From Lycium barbarum (lineage: Eukaryota; Streptophyta; Magnoliopsida; Solanales; Solanaceae), in assembly GCF_019175385.1 (NCBI RefSeq), contig NC_083340.1, forward strand, positions 16,256,336 through 16,320,335: a DNA stretch of 64,000 nucleotides. The letters are read 5' to 3'. Every line of letters starts with the position of its first letter. The stretch's first letter is position 1. The notes under the pieces were generated by a model. That model did not search any database and had not been told where the DNA came from. It worked only from the letters and a program-made list of their open reading frames with translations. Made by a program: the position numbers and the translations under genes. This document shows positions 23,501 to 35,479 of the stretch, piece after piece.

Positions 23501-24389
23501 CCATTTCATCAGCATTAAATTTTCTCATTACAACAACTGTAGTTCCCAACGATAACAATCCCATCACAAAGAGAGAAAGCCCGTACACATGAAACATCGG
23601 TACAACAGCCAAATACACATTCTCAATACTCAAATATTCGTATTGTGAAGCTTCAAACCTCACAAAAAGTTCCATCATGGCTATGAAGTTCCCATGAGTC
23701 AAGATAACACCTTTTCCCGCACCAGTAGTACCCGATGAATACAAAATTGCTGCTGTATCTTGCTGACTTATTTTAGGCTTAAAATCCCATTTGGGATTAC
23801 GCGAAATCAGCTCATAAAAATCAGAACTTTCACTATAATGTGAACTAAAAACCAAAATTTCTGGCACCCCTATAACAGGAACACCTAATGTAGACAATTT
23901 ATCAACTTTATCATTAATAGTAAATGCTAGCGTTACACCACAATCAAGAGCTTGTTTCTTGATCTCAAACAAACTACTAAAAGGATTCATAGTAGTTACA
24001 ATTGCACCAAGACTCAAAACACTCAACAAAATAACAGGGAAATAAATGGAATTTGGTAAGAGAATTAACACAACATCACCTTGTTTAACACCCTTTTGAT
24101 GAAGACCATTAGCCATAGACTTAACCATAGGATAAATCTCTGAATAGGAAATTGATATGCCAGAAATGGAATCAACAAGAGCTTTAACCCCACCATGTTT
24201 GTGAGAAAAAATAAAGGAAACAACATCAACAAAAGGGTTTTCAGGCAATTTTATAGAAGGGTATTTACTGCTATATATACCTGTTTCAACATTGTACCAA
24301 AAGGGAAATGATTTCCCATTTTGGTAATGGGTTTTAGAAGGGTTTTTCTCAACTTTACTATTGCCATGGGTTTTCAAGAATGTTGCCAT
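20596..24389 (-). CDS. Peroxisomal 4-coumarate:CoA ligase-like acyl-activating enzyme
   Basis: This adenylate-forming ligase makes an acyl-AMP and then an acyl-CoA from a carboxylic acid. Relatives in the peroxisomal 4CL-like clade include OPC-8:0 CoA ligase 1 of jasmonate synthesis, so that pathway is plausible but unproven here. Minus-strand exons are 24389-23304, 22834-22645, 22274-22129, 21869-21802, 20964-20862 and 20709-20596, giving 1707 bases, 568 codons plus stop. Landmarks are the AMP-binding loop [11 protein letters not shown] (about residues 217-227), MFHVYG, GYGMTES (363-369), [20 protein letters not shown], the hinge [13 protein letters not shown], and SAAGKIL with the catalytic lysine near residue 554. 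The C-terminus is SKL, a canonical type-1 peroxisomal signal. All splice phases agree and no lesion is seen. It could instead act on cinnamates or fatty acids. The binding pocket cannot be judged by eye. Confidence 0.93.
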
Positions 24390-24454
24390 TTACCACAAAA
24401 AAAAGAAAAAGGGCTAATTGCTGTTGTGTTGAAAATCAAGAAAACCCATTGTTG

Positions 24455-24463
24455 TATTTATAG
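24455..24463 (-). promoter_or_regulatory. TATA box of the 4CL-like gene
   Basis: On the minus strand CTATAAATA lies about 66 bases upstream of the ATG at 24389, leaving a leader of roughly 35 bases. No other TATA-like motif sits at a suitable distance. Confidence 0.6.
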
Positions 24464-24976
24464 AACAAAATCTAGGCTTTGACATCTTATTAGGTAGTAA
24501 GGGACAAACCTGTCCGATTCTTAATTTGCACTAAAAATAGTACTAAGACAAGTTTAGACAAGTCGGTACTAGAACATTATTTGTAATCTGAAGATTAGAG
24601 CGATAGAGGATACAAACACGTGGACATTTTAAATGACATTTGGATCCAAGCCACATATATTCTGCTATTTAATATATATTGATACAATTTTCTTTTAGTC
24701 TGTCCCAAAAAAAAAAAATCACTTTTCTCGTTTTATCTTTAATAAAATTTTATAGTTGTACAAATATTTATGATTTATTTTAAACTGTAAGTTTTCAAAA
24801 ATCTTCATTATTTTTAAACTTTGTGCCTAATCAAACAATATCACATAGATGGTGTCACGGTGGGGAGTAACATTTGGATCGAAGCCACACATTTTGCTCT
24901 ATAAAAGTTTAACAGTGACATTTGGATCTAGTGGTGGATTTAGTATGTCTTATGAGTATTAAGTAAATAAGAATAT

Positions 24977-25515
24977 TATAACAAGTTTGTCCCTTATACT
25001 AATAATAAAATTATTATTTTATATCGAAAAATTATACTCTCTTATTTAATTGAATTATGAATCTAATCATATTCTACATTATTCACAATTTTTATGTATT
25101 TATGGCTCATTAAAAAGATTTAAAAAACACATAAATTTATTTAAGAAAAAAAAGAAGATACAGATTTAAAAGATAGTACATTCTAATGAGGTATAGATGG
25201 GTATGAAAAGTTATATATGAGCGAAATTTGGGGTGTTAATAGTGGTTGGGAGAAGTCTCAAATATGTCACACTCATTATGTACTTTTTATAACTATTTAC
25301 GACTCACTAGTGTACTCTCTTTTAAACCCGTCTCTTTTGTTTTCTTAAACAAATATTATGTATTTTTTAATTTATTTTTTTTAAAGAGGCATAAACTATG
25401 TGAAGATTATGAATGATGTAGAATAATATTAGATTCATAATCCAATTAACGAAGAGAGTATAGTTTTTCATGTAAAATAATAATGTTATTAGTATAAGAG
25501 TAAACTTGTGATAAA
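24977..25515. mobile_element. Foldback element with arms of about 250 bp
   Basis: The left arm from 24977 (ttataacaagtttg, then ttatactaataa) is matched in reverse complement by the right arm ending near 25515. Matching continues through tatactctctt, aattatgaatctaat, ttctacat and acataa towards the centre near 25240, so nearly the whole element can fold into one hairpin at roughly 75-80% pairing. It lies about 590 bp upstream of the 4CL-like start codon. The class is unknown and I cannot see a clear target duplication. Confidence 0.65.
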
Positions 25516-25549
25516 ATTAGAAAAGATGGAGATTTAATAGGATTCGGAA

Positions 25550-25787
25550 AAAGGCTCAAATATGCCACTGAACTTAACGAAATGGCTCATATATGTCACT
25601 TATAAAATGAAGTGTGTAGATAATGTCACGTGACAAATCTAATAGTAATAGAGTTCTATTAGTGAATAATAGCATATATGACCCAAAGTGGTAAAGGCGG
25701 CAGCCTTTTTGAGCCAAACTATTAATGACTGACATGAATGGATCTTTTCTTACTGTTCGACGACATATTTGAGGTTTTTCTCTTGTT
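25550..25787. mobile_element. MITE with imperfect terminal inverted repeats
   Basis: The left end ggaaaaaggctcaaatatgc is matched by the inverted right end, gagaaaaacctcaaatatgt on the opposite strand, with matching scattered over about 50 bases. Target duplications are not evident. This repeat type is common in Solanaceae spacers from my memory, which I cannot verify here. Confidence 0.5.
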
Positions 25788-26240
25788 TCAATAATAGATA
25801 AAACATTGATTCTCCATTTTACATCTTTATAATGAGTTCAATTAAAATTTGATATTTTTGATATAGATTATATGTTGTATACGGGTAAAACCGAGCATCG
25901 GGCAGAGTGAGATTTGACTGAAAGGTCTTGTCCTAGGTAATTCGAGGCTGTTGTTCAATTTATTTGGGTCCATTCCCCGCCGTCAGTAATTTTACCTCGG
26001 GAAATGGGGGGACTATCTGTATACGAGTAAAACCGAGGATATAGGCACGCTCGGTTTCCCGTTGTCATGGTTATGCTCGATCACGATTGTTGACAGCCAA
26101 TTTTGTCCCGCCTCTCCTCCGAAATACCTATTTACGCTTCTAATATTTTGAAAAATTAAAAAATATATATTTATATTTTACTATGTTTATTAGCCTCTTA
26201 TCAATACCGGCGTTTCATTATTCTATTGCAGTTACTAGCC

Positions 26241-26242
<2 letters not shown>

Positions 26243-26297
<55 letters not shown>

Positions 26298-26310
26298 GTT
26301 ATTATTATAA
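26243..26310. repeat. TTA/ATT microsatellite
   Basis: About 68 bases of almost pure ATT trinucleotide, with a few ATC and TTG variants, lie inside the level-2 LTR. Confidence 0.9.
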
Positions 26311-27126
26311 TTCACAATTCTATCATTCCGGCACTTTTGCCAGCTTACGCACACGCATCACATTTATCTTTGCATAATTAGATAGTAGTGTTTATTTACT
26401 GTGGACTTTCGAAATATTATTGCACGGCTATTACAACGCCATTTTTTTTTATCTGAGCACTAATAATTACATATTTTATATTAAGTAATATTTTAACACA
26501 AGTTATTTAAATAGGTCTTTTATTTAAATGTAGTAGCCCAATCAATCATACTATTTTCGGACCAATTCAGAACCAGTCCACATTTCTATTTTTACCTGTC
26601 CATTTTAATGCCCAATCCATATTTTAATTGCCCAGCCCATTACCCATTTAAACCCGGTCCAGTCCATACCACCGACCCGACCCGATTTGACCCGGCCGAT
26701 CCGTTAAAATAAGGGAAACCCTAAGGTTTCCCTTTCACTCCCTTCTTACCCTTTCTCTGCGCCGCGCCTCCCCCTTCCCCTCCTCCCTCTCTTTCTCTAT
26801 CCCTATCGCCTTCTCTCCTCTCTCTTCTCCCCCCCTTTCGTCCCTCTCTCACGTTACCACTGCCGCTTCCACCTTCTCCTGTCCTCCCACGCCACTGTCA
26901 CCCCCACTTCGTCCTGCCCCCCGCTCCTCTCTCTCTTTTTCTTCATCAGAAACCCTAAACCCACCCTATAAATGGTCCTTTCTCGAGTCATTAAAGGACG
27001 ACGGAAAAACCTCCCCCCTTCCCCCGAAAATACGAAGTCTCTGGAACCTCATAAAATTCTTTGAACAAGAGCCTGTTTAGCCGTGAAATTTCTAATCAGA
27101 TAAGAGTTCCTCATGGCCTGACACCT

Positions 27127-29439
27127 TGTCACGCCCCGAACCTGGGCCTGAACGTAACACGGCACCCGGTGCCTGACTGCATGTGACCGAGCGAACCAAC
27201 TGGCTGACTGAATCAACATGTGATATCAAAACATAACTGAATGTGGAAACAATTAAACACATGCTGATATACTAAAGGTCTGACTGAAATCATAATGCGG
27301 AAATACTTAGACAATCTGAAATATGTCTGAAAGTAGCCAACATGGCTAAACCAAAACAACTGAACGACTGAGTATAACTGTCTACAAGGCTAACATAACA
27401 AATATCTGACTGTCTGAACTGTGTCTATGAAGCCTCTAAGAGTACTGAATAATAAAACTGTCTATAAACTGAATTAACTAGATAGCTGACAACGCCCCGA
27501 AGGAATTTGGGGCTTACCAGTAGCTGATACGTGCACTCCTAAATAGCTGAGTCGTCAACCTGTATATCGTTGCCTGCATCGCGAGATGCAGGCCCCCAAG
27601 CAATAAAAAGGACATCAGCACATTTGAATTGTATTGGTATGTAAAGCAACTGAAGCAATAAAATACTGAAACTGATAACTGTAACTGTAATAGCAAGGAA
27701 GTAAATATATGAATGCTCCCTGCTCTGTATCTGAATCATCTGTATTATCTGTGTTTGTATATGTGGGGCCTCGGCCCAATAATAAATGCACGTTATGGCC
27801 TCGGCCTAGTAGTGCGTCAGTCAATGGCCTCGGCCATGTATACGTATACACAAGACTGTGCTGTGCCCTCGGGCAAAATCACATATGTATAATTATGGTT
27901 AATTAATAAGGACTGAGACCATAACAACAATGAACAATTCTGAACTGAAATAGACATGCTGGACTGAATTGAAAACACTGACTGTTTCTGAGCATACTGA
28001 ATTTCTAGACTGAGACTCATGTGGTAACAATACATAAGTCTATAAAGATTACGTGTTGAGTTCATGATATTCAAATTGATAACCATGAACGAATTATGTA
28101 ACTGCAAACCTAGAAGATAACAGTTCTACAACATATTATAAAACTAGGGCTAAACTCTACTTTGAGTCGAATTACTGACAAGTATGAAGAATGAGGCGTA
28201 GGGAGAATCATGAACATTCCCTAACGTAGATAGTTAGCCTCACATACCTTAATTCCAACCTTTGAGCGTAATACAATGTTCGTCAACCCTTTCAACTTTG
28301 ATCTATATCAATACAAGTCAAAGGGATTCTATATTAGCAATAATATTCATGCTTTGGTCATCTAAGTATTTTAACAAACACTTAATGGGCTTGAAGCTCC
28401 ACAGTCTCCATTAATGGTGATTTCTTCACCCAATTCCCATTCTATTACTTCTAGGTGATTCTACAATCTTAATTAGATGTAATTAACATCATTCTTCATC
28501 ACCCATATGAATACAACAATCCCAAGTCAACAATCCAAAAACCCTAGCATAGTTCATATAATTCTCTTTATCAAACCCATTTACTATTCTCCCAAGAACT
28601 TATCAACACTTTAATCATCATGAAACATCATAAAACTTACCTTAATTATTGTAGGAATGAGCCTTCAGTTGAAATACTTCACTTGAACAAAACCCTAATT
28701 CCACCTTCCATGGAATTTCTTGATTTGAATGGATTTGATGTGTTTCTCACACTTAGTTTTGTGGATTGATGAAGTGGATCTTTAGTTTCACTTGTATTCT
28801 TGCATATGAAGTGTTTGGATGGCTCTAGAGAACCCTTGAGTCGTGGAGGAGAAATAGGAATGAAAAAAATGAGCTTGGGTCTCTTATTAACATCTTAAAA
28901 TCTGATCCGTCGGGCAATTCTACGCCCATTTTTACGTCCCGTACAATTTGTACGGACCGTATATCATTCCGTATAATCATTCCAGTGATTTGGACATTCT
29001 GTACCAATTATACGGCTGGAATATACGGCCCGTATAATTTTTACGGTCCGTATGTTCCACCGTATAATTTTTACGGTCTGTATGTTTCCACCGTAAACTG
29101 ACAGAACACTGTTTAGTAAAATGGGCATAGCTTTTTATACACAGCTCTGTTCAAGACCCACAATATACCGTTGGAAATCTATTTCAAAGGGCTACAACTT
29201 TCATCAAGGAAGTTTTCCCAAATTCCAAATTAATAGAGGGGTTATGGTCGTTGGAAGTAAGACCTTCTATAAACTCACTTGCAAACATGCCCCGTAGAGT
29301 GGCTTCCAACTTTTCTTTGCCTAAAGACATTTCTTATGACTTGATTGGTTTTCAAAACACTTCCTATAACCCTCATATTGGTTCCATTATGTTATCATCT
29401 TATGAGTCAAACTTTCGCCCGAAGCTACGAGGTGTTACA
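27127..29439. mobile_element. Solo LTR-like insertion (level 3 of the nest), about 2.3 kb
   Basis: It starts TGTCACGCCCCGA and ends GAGGTGTTACA, so the tips are imperfect inverted repeats of the TG...CA kind. Flanks are cacct and taccc, at best a degraded 5-bp duplication. There is no coding capacity beyond short chance frames. Internal features are repeated ctgactga phrases, ggcctcggcc motifs near 27768-27836, and a cluster of tacgg/ccgta palindromes at 28900-29100. A chromovirus-type Gypsy LTR is likely from the tip style, but this is inference. Confidence 0.55.
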
Positions 29440-32400
29440 TACCCCCTGAAAATAGAGCTCTCTGAGTCATCCAAAATCCCCCCTAAAAATAAAAAGCTTG
29501 CAGTGGTTGTGACAATTCGAAATATCGAGTCAAAAAATATTAACACAATTGTTTATCTGTTTATTCGTCTGTTCGTTGCTGTGAATCCGAGCCTTTCGAG
29601 CTCCGTTTGGTAGTCGTCGAGGTAAATCTGAAAACCCCCGTACCCGCTTCGCTGCACCCGAAGAAGGTAATACACCTCCCGTTAGTTATGTTGATAAATT
29701 CTTAAGTGCTTAAACTGTTTATGGGATTCACTTGATCAATTACGATTTAGTCCCTGTTTGTGTTTATCTTAGTTGTATTAAGCACGTTTGGTTCTATGAT
29801 CAGATTGGCTTCATGTGGAGTTTAGATCGACCTTGCGCTTTGGGTCGCATTTGTTTGCTGGAATATCATTGGATTAATCACGTGTTAGCTTAGATTGGGT
29901 AGCCCTTTAAGTCATGTCTGCTAATCTTGTCGAGGGATCCTTGCATATATGAATGGATTTGAAACGATGTTTAAAGTTTAGCATGTTAGCTTATTAGATT
30001 AGCATATGTTAGATCAGATTGGTTGCGCCTGACCATGTATCATGCCCAGTTTGCTAGCATATTTGATATTAACTCGGCTCCCAGCATGTTTGGCTCGCCG
30101 CCTGACTTCATTATTAGATTAGTATTGCGTTATTTTCCAATTTAACTTCAACCTTGTTTTAAGATTTGTTGTCGTATGTTTAAATAATTTCACACTCTTA
30201 GCACGGTTTGGTTCAATTTGAATTTGTCCATGATTGCTGAGGTTGCTTGTTTTCAAGTTTGTGTTTGGCTTGTTCAATACGATTGGATATGACTTAATCA
30301 ATGAAGTATAAATCAGTAGGATAACTCGTGTTCGAGGCAGGGGATAGACTTGTTCATTGATCATATGTGTTGGGTAATTTCAGAACCTAAAGAGATAGAA
30401 CTGCTCTCGCTGTACATTTAAAAAACTCTAGTATTAAAAGTTGTTTCGTAAATGATTGATGTGTTTTTCTTCTTAAAATGGGTCTATGCAACTTCTTAGT
30501 GAATATGATATATTAATCAATGGGGAATAAGATCAGCTGCAGGTTTGATAGGATTTGAAATGTTGACTATGAACCCTGAATCTGCTTGAATTTGTTCCTG
30601 CTCACTAAGTATTTATTCTAAATGATCTCATTCAAAGCACGACTCTAGCCTGGCCTTAATTAATTTTTCTAGCATCCTTTTGTGTTATTGAATAAGTAAA
30701 CAAGATTGATATGGTCTGCCAAAATCAATGTGTGTTTGGGATAAGCATGTATGCCTGTTTTAGAGATCTATCGGTTGCATAATAGTGAATATCCATTCAT
30801 ACATTAACATTCCCTTTTTCCCTGTTGCTGTGCATATGTCTCTTTTGAGACTCTGGTATGCTGTTTCAAATGCGTCCTATGAGCTTATAAAGATCTTATA
30901 TTCTTTGAAGTTATACCTTGACAAGTATGACATTTATTTCCCTGCTTAGCTCCCTTATGTGAAACCATGTCCATTCTTATTTTTTGCTTCTTAATTCTAT
31001 TGAGACTGACTTGTGAAGCTCCAAACTCCTAGTCCAAGTTTTCAGCTATGGTCTTGAATACAATTCTTTGCTAATTATATGCTTTGGCTATTTGATTACC
31101 CATGTGTCGAACTGTCTATACTTTGTCACTTTCTTGGTAAACTAGACATTGTGTTAGTACTTGTCTGCTCTCTTCTTGATCATATATCTTAACTATCCTA
31201 AAGCCTCATGTGGATATGGATGTTGTTTGAAAAAGAGGCAGTCACTTGGGGTATGTTGGCCCATAGGTATGACTTATCCAAGGTCAGAAAGAGAGTGGAC
31301 AGTTTCAGCTTAAACATTTGATTAAGAAGAGATAGTATTCCACATTTCAATTTCCAGGGAAATCGTTGTGTTGTTTGGTATTTGGGGTCCCACTGCCCAT
31401 TTACTTGTTTCATATATTGTTAGTTTGGGGCTGCCAACTCCCGTTTTGGGTTTGAACATTATCCAAGTGTCTTTTATTATGTTGTGTTCTAATTCGAGCC
31501 GCATACTTAGTTTCTTTATTTAGGCATTAGTTTTTATTCTGTACTAATTCTTTTCTTTTCATTTTTGCATGACCATCGCATACGAGTCCGAGGGACTTAT
31601 CTCCTTTTGCATTCGGTGTTGGGCTAAAAGCCCAACGAAATCTCCCTCGCATCAGATCTGTCCGTGGCAAATAAAATGCTGGGCCAAAGCCCAAACAAAA
31701 AAAACAACAGCAGCAGCAGCAGCAGTCCTAGAAAAAATAGGTTGAGCCCATGTAATTTTGTTTATGCCTCTGCTTTTATTTTGTGCCTTCAGCTTGTGTT
31801 ATTTGACTAACACTTCTCTTATTTTGTTAGCTTAGATGAATTATTGGAAATTAGTATGGATAGTTTTAGAAATAATGGATAGTTAATTTAAAGAAAACCA
31901 ACGATTAATTCCATAAGTCTCATTTTCTTCGTTTTATGTTAGAACTACTTATAGTATCCATAATGTTATCTTTCTATTATTAGAGTGATTGATTTTCAAA
32001 AAATAGCATGACTATATATTTTGAGCTAAAGTAATCATGATCTATGCTTACTATCTTTAAAAAATAAAAAAAAATAAAGCGTCATTAATACCTAAATAGT
32101 AACTTAAGTATATTTTATGAACTTTGATTCATCCAATCATACATATTTTTTAAGCAGAATGTAGTTAAATAGAGTTAGTAAAAGAGAAAGAGAAATTCAT
32201 CTACTTTTCGCATCCTAATAAAAAAATAAAGTCTAGATTTTGTACACTATTATATCCATACAATATAATTTTATTCTAGGTTTAAATGGGCTAAGTCCTC
32301 TCTTAAAAGCTTCTACTTCTACACAAATTATCATATTTTGCAAATCTCATCTCTAAAATAACATTGTCGTTTAAAGACTAGCAATATTTATAAGTCTTAT

Positions 32401-33490
32401 TTTAAAACAGCATTTAAAATCTTCTCTTGCACAAATTATTATATGTTCTGTAAATCTAATTAACCTTATTTTCCCTTTAAAAACTTCGGTAATACTTGTA
32501 AGCCATTTCTAAAATTTAAGCATTATATTTAGCCTTAATTAATTAATCTAAGTTTGGTCGGATAACCGTAGTTAGCGGATTCTAAAGGATGCCTAACCCC
32601 TTCCCTTTAGGATGATGTAGAGCCCTTACCTAGAATCACACTGGTTAAGCAGACTATTAACGGAGGTTTTGTTTTAACTTTACCTTAGTTAATCTCTAGG
32701 TGTCCTAATTCACCGTTAAATTAATTAGGTGGCGACTCCTTAAATAAAACATTTAGGAATCACCAATATGTTGTACTCCTAATTCAACCCGGTTAAAATG
32801 GGGTATAACAACGATACGATCGTCTCACCAGGAACGAGGCCTCGAGCTCGGGCCGGGATGAGGCGATAAAGGAAGAGCGGTTGATTGCCATAAGGAGAAG
32901 ACCGAAATATCCGCCCTCAACCGGATAATTCGGCGTCGATCTCGATAAACAGCTGTCACCAAATTTCTTTTCTTTATTTAGAATTGTACTAGGGTTGAAT
33001 CTCCTCTACTATATAAAGAGGAGCTTCTCATCCATTATAGAGGTGGAAAACAAAAAAAAAAAACAAAAAAAAAAGAGTTCATATCAAGAATAATAAGAAT
33101 CCTTTGAAACCATTCCCACTTGTTCTTAAATTCATCTCTATTGTTCACCTTGAAAGTACTCAACAGAGGGTGTCAACCTCGGTCTATGTACCCGAGGCCA
33201 AACATACTCAATAGTTGGTCAGATCTGCTTCTTGATTTACTTACTGTCTTATCTTGCAATTTAATCCATAATTGAATTTAGCCACATATCTTTGGCATCA
33301 CGAATAAATTTAATTGTTCTCCGTTTTAAGGTTAAACATATGTATTTATATAAAAGATATTACAATTTTAATTAAATCTTAAATTTTGAACTGATAATTT
33401 TAAAGAGCAATTAATTTAATACCAAAATTTGAAAGATCAAACTTCTTAGATTTTAAATATAGACGTGACTTTTTGGAGAGATACAATAAA

Positions 33491-34371
33491 TACTTTACAC
33501 TTTAACTAACCTATTTTACGTGTTCTCTTTTTTTGAGTCACATGTCACAACCTCTTTTACCAATTCTGTTAGAACTAATTATTTCATACTCAATTGAACC
33601 TCTTTATCACATACATTGTTGAGTTTTCTTTTTCAAATAGTCCCTTGAATATGGAATTTACTCTAGTGCTGGAATACACCGAAATGTTAATACTTTGCAC
33701 TTTAACTAACCTATTTACGTGTTCTCTTTCTTTTTTATTTTTTACTTTCACATCACAACTTTTTTAACTATTCTGTGAACTTAGTTATTGCATACTCAAT
33801 TGGAGCTCTTTATCGCGTTTGTTCATTGTTGTGCTTTTTAATTCAAATTGTCCTTCAAGTTTTGCAGTTAATCTATTAGCGGAATACATCGAATCCACTA
33901 ATATTTTACACTTTAACTAACCTATTTTACGTGTTCTCTTTCTTTTCTTTTCTTTTCTTTTTTGTTCCACGTCGCAACCTTTTTTACCTATTATGTGGAC
34001 CAAATGATTGTATACTCAGTTGAAGCTCTTTATTGCATTTGTTCATTGTTGAATTTTCTAATTCAAAGAGTCTCTTAATTAAATTTGGAAGTTACTACGG
34101 AATACATTGAAGTCACAAATACTTTGCACTTTAACTAACCTATTTACGTGTTCTCTTTTTTTTTTTTTCCTTTTTAGTCACACATCACAACCTTTTTTTT
34201 TTTCCCACCAATTTTGTAGACTTAATTGTTGCGTGCACAAGTTTGAGTTCTTTATCACGTTTGTTCATTGTTGAGTTTTTTAATTCAAATGGTCCCTATG
34301 TTTGGAAGTCAATCTATTAGCGGAATGTATCGAAGCTACAAATACTTTGCACATTAACTAACTTATTATTC
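33491..34371. repeat. Minisatellite with 200-222 bp units
   Basis: The anchor tttaactaacctattt with an adjacent acgtgttctcttt occurs at about 33501, 33701, 33912 and 34130, and a decayed fifth copy starts at 34352. This gives periods of 200, 211, 218 and 222. Within each unit the order cacaacct, ctctttatc, cattgttgagttt, ggaataca is kept. Units differ by many substitutions and variable T runs. Confidence 0.8.
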
Positions 34372-35470
34372 GTGTTCCATAATGATAATACTACATAGAT
34401 TATTACGTTTAGTGACTATACAAATTTAGAGAATATCATAATAATGTATGGATCGTAATATACAAATTCTGTTGGAAGTTATTTATAGTATTGGCAAATT
34501 AGAGTCTAATACATGTTTATCAAACCTTGCATTATACTAATATTCAAACATTGTGTTAATTATGAGATATTAAGTTAGTAATGTTTTTAGCAAGTTAATT
34601 TTTGTAAACAAAATTACAAAAATAAAATAAAAAATAGAGTCATATTTTAGATACAAATTTTGGTTTTATTTGTAAAAAAGAAAAATATTATAAAAATATA
34701 ATCTATTAATAAATAATCTAGCCACTCTAGTATTTTTCTTAATTATTTCTTGTTGTAGTCTAATTATTTGATTTTTCTAAATATTTATTAATCTAAAAAT
34801 AGTTAGTTAGTACTTTTATTTTTGTATTTTATTTATATCTTTTTTTTAAACAAGACAAAATAGAAGAAGAAAGGGACAAAAAAAAAAGAGATAATTTAAC
34901 CAAAAAAAGGAAAAGAAAATTAAGAGAAAACAAAACAAAAAAGCCAGAGCCAACTAAGAGAAAAGGATAAAAGGAGAATAAAAAGCAAAACCAAAAGAAA
35001 AGGACACGGGAATCTGATGCCGCAATTTATGTGGGTATTCGAGTAGATTTTTTATTCCGCGCGGGTTGCTCGAGTAGATAGTTCTTATATGGGAAAATTC
35101 GGAAACTTACATAAATATACCCGTGATCATCTAGTTTATCAAATATGACCGAAATATTCACTACTTGTATACTTTGACTGTGTATGTAGCGTAGAGGTAT
35201 ATATATTATATGTATAGATATGCATAGTATATGTATATTTAATATAAATGTTACACTATCTATACATTGTTTAAATATTTTATAAACTAGATGGCCGAAT
35301 GATATTTAGCTTTAATTTTCTCATAATTACTTTGCCTTTGATGGACTATTTGTGTATATTTTCTTATATTATTTTTCTTTGAGGTGGTAAATAGTATCTT
35401 TAGCTTCTAAATTTGTAATTTAAAAAAGTAAGTTGGTGGTGGTACGGTAACGTGCGTTGTCCATGTGAAA
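34372..35470. other. AT-rich spacer without recognised genes
   Basis: This is low-complexity A/T-rich DNA with a purine-rich block near 34850-35000 and an AT-dinucleotide-rich stretch near 35190-35240. The phrase gaaacttacataaatatacc at 35102 resembles one end of a dispersed repeat also seen near 58.7 kb on the opposite strand. Confidence 0.4.
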
Positions 35471-35479
35471 GAGAGCAAG

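Larger units (their letters stand above)
26088..32810. mobile_element. Very long solo LTR (level 2), about 4.4 kb without its own insertion
   Basis: The element starts TGTTGACAGCCAATTTTGTC and ends GGGGTATAACA. It is flanked by a perfect 5-bp duplication, acgat (26083-26087 and 32811-32815). There is no gag or pol coding sequence between the TG and CA ends, so it is best read as a solo LTR. Without the nested level-3 insertion it is about 4.4 kb, in the size range of Tat/Ogre-type Gypsy LTRs. Inside are a TTA microsatellite, a C/T-rich leader-like tract (26710-26940), a TATA-like ctataaat near 26966, and gggctaaaagccc phrases near 31620. Assignment to Ogre/Tat is inference from length and style. 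Confidence 0.7.
25876..33338 (+). mobile_element. Outer LTR retrotransposon remnant (level 1 of the nest)
   Basis: The element is bounded by a perfect 5-bp target duplication, tatgt (25871-25875 and 33339-33343). It begins TGTATACGGGTAAAACCGAG and ends GGTTAAACA. The start motif recurs at 26018, directly after a purine tract (about 25996-26012, cggaaatgggggga type). So 25876 begins a 5' LTR stub of about 23 bp, then comes the 3' tail of the internal region with its polypurine tract, then a 3' LTR from 26018. Subtracting the inserted level-2 element (26088-32815) leaves an LTR of about 593 bp with a TATA-like ctatataaagag near 33009. Most of the 5' LTR and coding region have been deleted while the target duplication survived. 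Confidence 0.75.

Noticed and set aside
4549..24389. Metabolic gene cluster linking the P450 and the CoA ligase
   Set aside because: The P450 is broken, a photorespiration transporter lies between them, and no terpene synthase or acyltransferase is present. Proximity alone does not support a pathway.
27615..28107. Overlapping ORFs in the level-3 LTR
   Set aside because: They change frame often, have no family motif and lie in repeat DNA.
32990..33030. Gene promoter at ctatataaagag
   Set aside because: It lies inside the outer LTR and is better explained as that LTR's own promoter.
33491..34371. CRISPR-like array
   Set aside because: The repeats are long, diverged and contiguous without unique spacers, and the host is a plant. 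It is a minisatellite.
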